A stretch of 10,515 nt of DNA, taken from Nitrospirota bacterium. Its GTDB lineage: Bacteria; Nitrospirota; RBG-16-64-22; JACRHK01. The DNA is taken from assembly GCA_016217625.1 (NCBI GenBank), contig JACRHK010000280.1, positions 1 through 10,515 of the forward strand. Reading direction: 5' to 3'. The notes under the pieces are model-generated. The model had not been told where the DNA came from. It did not search any database and saw only the letters and a program-made list of their open reading frames with translations. A program made the translations under genes and the position numbers. Below, piece by piece: positions 8,129 to 10,515 of this stretch (positions within the stretch are counted from its first letter, which is position 1; each line of letters starts with the position of its first letter).

Positions 8129-8164
8129 GTCTCTTCAGCGGGCGGTGCCGCCCGCTGAGGAGAC
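8129..8164 (+). repeat. Strong 17-bp inverted repeat between the DUF1326 and methyltransferase genes
   Basis: The arms GTCTCTTCAGCGGGCGG and CCGCCCGCTGAGGAGAC pair over 17 bp, with one G-T wobble and a 2-nt centre (effectively a tetraloop). This is the most stable hairpin I noticed in the window. No T-run follows on either strand, so it is not a classical intrinsic terminator. An outer ACGAAT/ATTCGT pair (8112-8117, 8179-8184) could extend it. It may be an attenuating or mRNA-protecting element setting different expression of the two genes, or a dispersed palindromic repeat. Confidence 0.75.
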
Positions 8165-8234
8165 AAGGTGGGTTCTTGTATTCGTCCCGCTTAAGCAATG
8201 GAATGGATGCCGTAACGAACAAAGGAGGAGGTCC

Positions 8235-9026
8235 ATGGGTCAGAGCCCAAGTCCGCTGCAGTTGGATGTGGAGACCTTGCGGTCGGAGATCCGGAAGGAA
8301 TACGCCGAGGTGGCCTGCCATCCCCGGAAGGGGTTCCACTTCCATACCGGAAGGCCCCTGGCGGAGATGCTGGGCTACCCGGATGACTGGGTCGACGCGC
8401 TTCCCTCGGGGGCTGTGGAGTCGTTTGCCGGGACGGGGAACCCCTTCCGCCTGGGGGAACTCAAGCCGGGCGAGCGGGTGGTGGACGTAGGCTCGGGGGC
8501 CCGTTTCGACTCGCTCATCGCGGCCCGGCTCGTCGGCCCCACCGGGTACGTCCTCGGCGTGGACATGACACCGGAGATGCAGGAGAAGGCCCGGCGCAAT
8601 GCCCGCCTGGCCGGCTATCACCACGTGGAGTTCCGGGAGGGACTGGCCGAGGCGCTTCCGGTACCCGATGGCTGGGCCGACATCGTCATTTCCAACGGCG
8701 TGTTGAACCTCCTCCCGGACAAGTCGGCGGCTTTGGCCGAGATGCGCCGCGTCCTTAAGCCGGAGGGACGTTTACAGATCGCCGACATTCTGGTCCGGCG
8801 GGAGGTGCCCCAAAGCGCCAAGCAACGGATTGATCTCTGGACCGGCTGAATCGCCGGCGCTCTGCTGGAGGCAGAGCTGGAGACTGTTGTCGTGAAGGCC
8901 GGCTTCGTTGATATCGAGATTACCTGGCGGGCGGAGGTCTTCAGCGGCGCCCCGCAGGAGAGCAGCGCCGCCGACTTCGGTACGCTGGGGATTACGTTTC
9001 GCGCCAGGAGGGGGATTGAGTTTTAG
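8235..9026 (+). CDS. ArsM/UbiE-like SAM methyltransferase, candidate selenoprotein (UGA at codon 205)
   Basis: Read through one TGA (8847-8849), this frame gives 263 residues; stopping there gives 204. The N-terminus (EYAEVACHPRKGFHFHTGRP) and class I SAM-binding fold (VVDVGSGARFDSLIA, 83-97; GVDMTPEM; DIVISNGVLNLLP) place it in the arsenite-methyltransferase-like branch of UbiE-type enzymes. After the TGA, 58 more codons continue in the same frame with plausible family sequence (IAGALLEAELE..., VFSGAPQESSAADFGTLG) and no further stop. In DLWTG-x-IAGAL relatives I expect Cys at x, corresponding to an As(III)-binding Cys of ArsM, so TGA sits where Cys/Sec exchange would occur. A SECIS-like hairpin follows directly. 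Two cautions: motif I has Arg90 where Gly is usual, and a nonsense mutation or sequencing error would look similar. The start ATG has AAAGGAGGAG just upstream. The extreme C-terminus RRGIEF matches the cobO tail. Confidence 0.72.
8847..8880 (+). promoter_or_regulatory. Putative bacterial SECIS element downstream of in-frame UGA
   Basis: Nine nt after the TGA begins a perfect 7-bp stem, GCTCTGC (8859-8865) with GCAGAGC (8871-8877), closing a 5-nt loop TGGAG. The loop starts 16 nt after the UGA, and its second base is G. Both properties fit my recollection of the bacterial SECIS consensus: a short apical loop with G in its first two positions, about 16-37 nt from UGA. SelB would bind it and deliver Sec-tRNA. 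Short hairpins are common in GC-rich coding DNA, so the position and loop matter more than the stem alone. Confidence 0.6.
9010..9026 (+). repeat. Copy 2 of the GGGGGATTGAGTTTTA repeat (end of methyltransferase gene)
   Basis: The same 17 nt as the end of cobO (3525-3541), including the TAG, forms the stop region of the methyltransferase gene. It encodes GIEF after two Arg codons. A GIEF tail is not something I associate with methyltransferases, so the original 3' end may have been replaced. Confidence 0.7.
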
Positions 9027-9049
9027 GGGTTATTTCGTTGCCGATGGTG

Positions 9050-9078
9050 TTGACATTGGTATTTAAGTGATTTATACT
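9050..9078 (+). promoter_or_regulatory. Near-consensus sigma70 promoter of the toxin-antitoxin operon
   Basis: A perfect -35 TTGACA (9050-9055), a 17-nt spacer and a -10 TATACT (9073-9078) lie 22 nt before the antitoxin ATG. The stretch is AT-rich compared with its surroundings. Confidence 0.85.
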
Positions 9079-9088
9079 TAAAGTATAA
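9062..9088 (+). promoter_or_regulatory. Overlapping palindromes, likely antitoxin operator
   Basis: Two inverted repeats overlap the -10 box: TTATACTT-A-AAGTATAA (9072-9088, 8-bp arms) and TTTAAGT-n7-ACTTAAA (9062-9082, 7-bp arms). They share the half-site AGTATA/ACTTAA region. RHH antitoxins bind short palindromes over their own promoters, so this is the natural autoregulatory site, with the two partially exclusive arrangements perhaps giving cooperative binding. Confidence 0.65.
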
Positions 9089-9100
9089 CCAGGGGGATTC

Positions 9101-9349
9101 ATGAAGACAGCCGTATCCATTCCCGATGATCTTTTTCAGTCGGTGGAGAAGCTCTCAAAGGCGATGCATTATTCCAGGAGCAGGGTCATCGCCGAGGCGT
9201 TGAGGGATTATTTGGAAAAAATGCGCAGCAGAAGGATGCTGGATGCCCTCAATAGAGTCTATTCGCAGGCCGAACCGGCGGAAGAGGCGATGCGGAAGAA
9301 GCTGGGCAAGAAACGTTACGCCGAATTGCTCAAGGCGGAGCGATGGTAA
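9101..9349 (+). CDS. Ribbon-helix-helix (CopG-type) antitoxin
   Basis: An 82-residue protein. Its N-terminus, MKTAVSIPDDLFQSVEKLSKAM followed after a few residues by SRSRVIAEALRDYLEK, is a typical ribbon-helix-helix DNA-binding domain: one beta strand (residues 2-7) and two helices. The C-terminal part (about 45-82) is charged and would wrap the toxin. It should neutralise the MazF-like partner and repress the shared promoter through the palindromes just upstream. The ribosome binding site is a GGGGG run before the ATG. It overlaps the toxin start by 7 nt, which suggests translational coupling. Confidence 0.9.
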   Translation: MKTAVSIPDDLFQSVEKLSKAMHYSRSRVIAEALRDYLEKMRSRRMLDALNRVYSQAEPAEEAMRKKLGKKRYAELLKAERW

Positions 9350-9696
9350 TCAGGCAGGGGGACGTGTTCTGGCTGGACTTGGGTCCACCTTCCGGTTCAG
9401 CCCCCGGTTACCGACACCCGCATGTGGTCGTTCAAAACAACCTATTCAACCACAGCAACATTCGTACTGTGGTCGTCTGCGCGTTGACCTCCAATCTCAG
9501 GCGGGCGGAGGCCCCAGGAAATGTCCTCTTGCGCAAGGGCGAGGCGAATCTTAAGAAGGCCAGCGTCGTCAACATCTTTCAACTGATCACTGTGGATAAA
9601 ACCGATTTGGCTGAAAGGATAGGAACACTCCCTCCCCCCAGGGTCAGGCAAATCGTCGAAGGTGTCAAACTGCTTCTCGAGCCGCGGGACCTGTAA
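9343..9696 (+). CDS. MazF/PemK-family endoribonuclease toxin
   Basis: A 117-residue MazF-like toxin, which would cleave RNA at short sequence motifs. The family pattern is clear: RQGDVFWLDLGPP (4-16), GYRHPHVVVQNN (22-33) with the probable catalytic Arg24, and VVVCALTSN (43-51) with the probable catalytic Thr49, then the VNIFQLITVDK segment. The length is normal and no disruption is seen, so it looks functional. The start overlaps the antitoxin stop (ATG at 9343, TAA at 9347-9349), with GGCGGAG as ribosome binding site. Pairing with an RHH rather than AbrB-type antitoxin is common. The pair lies between two direct-repeat copies derived from the cobO 3' end. Confidence 0.93.
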   Translation: MVIRQGDVFWLDLGPPSGSAPGYRHPHVVVQNNLFNHSNIRTVVVCALTSNLRRAEAPGNVLLRKGEANLKKASVVNIFQLITVDKTDLAERIGTLPPPRVRQIVEGVKLLLEPRDL

Positions 9697-9701
9697 ACTT
9701 T

Positions 9702-9749
9702 TTCCCTTTGCCGGTGGCTCGCATGCGACAACTGCACGCGGCAAGGGAA
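9702..9749 (+). other. Imperfect long-range inverted repeat after mazF-like gene
   Basis: TTCCCTTTGCCG (9702-9713) and CGGCAAGGGAA (9739-9749) pair with a single bulged T around a 25-nt centre that holds the palindrome TCGCATGCGA. No T-tract follows it. It occupies most of the 88-bp gap after the toxin and may be a weak terminator, an mRNA-end structure or a recombination remnant. Confidence 0.45.
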
Positions 9750-9784
9750 GCCGCAGGTCGCCGGTGAAATAAGGAAAATAGAAC

Positions 9785-9898
9785 ATGGCCAGGAGGGAAA
9801 GGCCTCATCGATCTTCGGAGTCGACGTGCTTGCGGGTCTACCTGTTGGGGCGGTTCCGCGTGCGGGTCGAGGAGAGGACCGTCGCCGAGGATGCGTAG
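9785..9898 (+). pseudogene. Truncated 5' end of a second SARP-like regulator gene
   Basis: An ATG with an upstream AAGGA opens a 37-codon frame whose residues 15-37 (TCLRVYLLGRFRVRV... to AEDA) align without gaps to residues 15-37 of the regulator at 3550. Both have 15 residues before LR-x-x-LLG. It ends at TAG exactly where the intact gene has Trp38 (TGG), followed by the same Pro-Arg codons (CCGCGG). After that the sequence becomes the adenosyltransferase 3' end. It retains only the first strands of the winged helix, so it is a remnant. The residues differ considerably from the local regulator, so it derives from a paralogue. Confidence 0.75.
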
Positions 9899-9984
9899 CC
9901 GCGGCCGACCTCGTGACCGAGATGCTGGCCATCAAGCACCCCTATGACCAGGGTTACAATGCCCGAAGGGGGATTGAGTTTTAA
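9895..9984 (+). pseudogene. 3'-terminal fragment of a second cobO gene
   Basis: Ninety nucleotides align without gaps to 3452-3541 of the intact adenosyltransferase gene with seven differences. Five are silent, counting TAG to TAA; the others give Glu to Asp and Lys to Asn. It encodes VAAADLVTEMLAIKHPY and on to RRGIEF-stop, but lacks the P-loop and any start. The mostly silent differences suggest it diverged as part of a working gene before being cut down. Its frame is shifted relative to the regulator fragment it is fused to. Confidence 0.85.
9968..9983 (+). repeat. Copy 3 of the GGGGGATTGAGTTTTA repeat (end of cobO fragment)
   Basis: This is identical over 16 nt to 3525-3540 and 9010-9025. 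With copy 2 it brackets, in direct orientation, about 960 bp holding the toxin-antitoxin operon and the regulator/cobO scar. Confidence 0.75.
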
Positions 9985-10042
9985 GCGCTGTAATGCGTGT
10001 GGGCTGCAGATCCTGTAGAAAACCATGTGTTGAGGATGGGCA

Positions 10043-10515
10043 ATGGGTTATTTATGGACGTTAGAGAATCTGGCTGGTTGGGCTCAGAGCCGCCATGTCG
10101 ACGCGCGGCTGTGGGCCGCGAGACATCTGGAGGAATACTATCCCGAAGAGGCCGCCCCGATCATGGCGTCTCTCCTCCAAGATGCCGATGAAGAGGTGGC
10201 GGCGATGGCCGCCGAGTATTTCCACGGTCGGCCCGATCCCCGGTTTGCCGATTCCCTGCTCCGGGTTATTGAAACCGGCAAAGGATTTGTCCTTGCATCC
10301 TGTGCCCGAGCGCTGGCGGAGATGGGGGACGACCGGTTTATCCCCCTCTTCTTGAAACGGTATACCTCGGAGTCTCTCCGCCTTCTGGACCATCTCGGTG
10401 TCCTCGCCGCCATGGCGCGACTGAAGCGGCCGGAAGGCATGTGGCTCCTCCGCGAGCTGATGGAGAAGGCCCTGAGAAAGCTGGAAAAGGGGAACCCGGT
10501 GGCCGAGGAAAACCG
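10043..10515 (+). CDS. HEAT-repeat-like protein, N-terminal part (runs off window)
   Basis: An open frame starts at ATG 10043 with GAGGA about 7 nt upstream and continues for 157 codons to the window end without a stop. The sequence begins MGYLWTLENLAGWAQSRHVD and consists of repeated amphipathic helices: LWAARHLEEYYPEEAAPIMA, LLQDADEEVAAMAAEYF, FVLASCARALAEMGDD and FIPLFLKRYTSESLRLL. This pattern, with Asp/Ala/Leu placement and DxxxxxxAAxxL spacing, is characteristic of HEAT or PBS-lyase-type helical repeats used for protein-protein contact. No signal peptide is seen. The function cannot be given. The better ribosome binding site and helical pattern favour this frame over a competing short frame starting at 9997. 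Confidence 0.7.
   Translation, partial: MGYLWTLENLAGWAQSRHVDARLWAARHLEEYYPEEAAPIMASLLQDADEEVAAMAAEYFHGRPDPRFADSLLRVIETGKGFVLASCARALAEMGDDRFIPLFLKRYTSESLRLLDHLGVLAAMARLKRPEGMWLLRELMEKALRKLEKGNPVAEEN

Noticed and set aside
8064..8234. Upstream extension of the methyltransferase frame back to 8064
   Set aside because: It overlaps the DUF1326 gene and the hairpin and gives non-family sequence. The ATG at 8235 has a near-perfect ribosome binding site.
9749..9757. AGCCGCAGG as a second, partial copy of the palindromic insertion element
   Set aside because: Only nine bases match and the other arm is missing, so chance is sufficient in GC-rich DNA.
9984..10013. Residual regulator start after the cobO fragment (GCG...ATG spacing like 3542-3552)
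   Set aside because: The translated sequence after that ATG does not resemble the regulator N-terminus, and the similarity is too short to support.
1..10515. CRISPR arrays, tRNA or rRNA genes
   Set aside because: No regularly spaced repeats, cloverleaf-like sequence or rRNA signatures were seen in the reading.

Overview
The window is GC-rich and gene-dense, with mostly plus-strand genes behind strong GGAGG-type ribosome binding sites. Its content (a cytoplasmic-looking molybdopterin enzyme, corrinoid adenosyltransferase, a giant BTAD/ATPase/TPR regulator, a DUF1326 protein, and an ArsM-like methyltransferase that appears to use in-frame UGA) suggests a free-living Gram-negative-type bacterium, perhaps Desulfobacterota, Methylomirabilota (NC10) or Nitrospirota. 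No taxonomic marker is present, so this is a guess.

Layout. 65-814 (minus): secreted FG-GAP/VCBS-like protein, divergent from the rest, with its own promoter. 958-7167 (plus): an apparent operon of a molybdopterin oxidoreductase, a cob(I)alamin adenosyltransferase and a 1205-residue SARP-like regulator. The oxidoreductase carries an in-frame palindromic insertion flanked by 9-bp direct repeats. A 7-bp tandem repeat lies at its stop codon and supplies the ribosome binding site of the adenosyltransferase. 7322-9026 (plus): an exported DUF1326 protein with a Cys/His cluster, a very strong 36-nt hairpin, then an ArsM/UbiE-like methyltransferase. The methyltransferase frame is interrupted by one TGA at codon 205, where I expect a Cys, and a SECIS-like stem-loop lies directly downstream. 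I read it as a candidate selenoprotein of 263 residues; a nonsense mutation is the main alternative. 9050-9696: a sigma70-type promoter with overlapping palindromic operators driving an RHH antitoxin and MazF toxin pair. 9785-9984: a scar in which the 5' end of a second SARP-like regulator gene is joined to the last 90 bp of a second adenosyltransferase gene. 10043-10515: the start of a HEAT-repeat-like protein running off the window.

The main structural theme is rearrangement around the 3' end of the adenosyltransferase gene. A 16-bp sequence, GGGGGATTGAGTTTTA, encoding the end of ...RRGIEF-stop, occurs three times: at the end of the intact gene, at the end of the methyltransferase gene, and at the end of the scar. 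The last two copies bracket a roughly 960-bp segment with the toxin-antitoxin module, so the module may have arrived by recombination or site-specific insertion. The scar junction falls in a 9-bp sequence (TGGCCGCGG) present in both local parent-type genes, which points to microhomology-mediated deletion.

Functionally, the first block may link corrinoid and molybdenum redox metabolism under a large regulator. The second may handle a soft metalloid (arsenic or selenium). Both links are inferred from gene order and family resemblance only.
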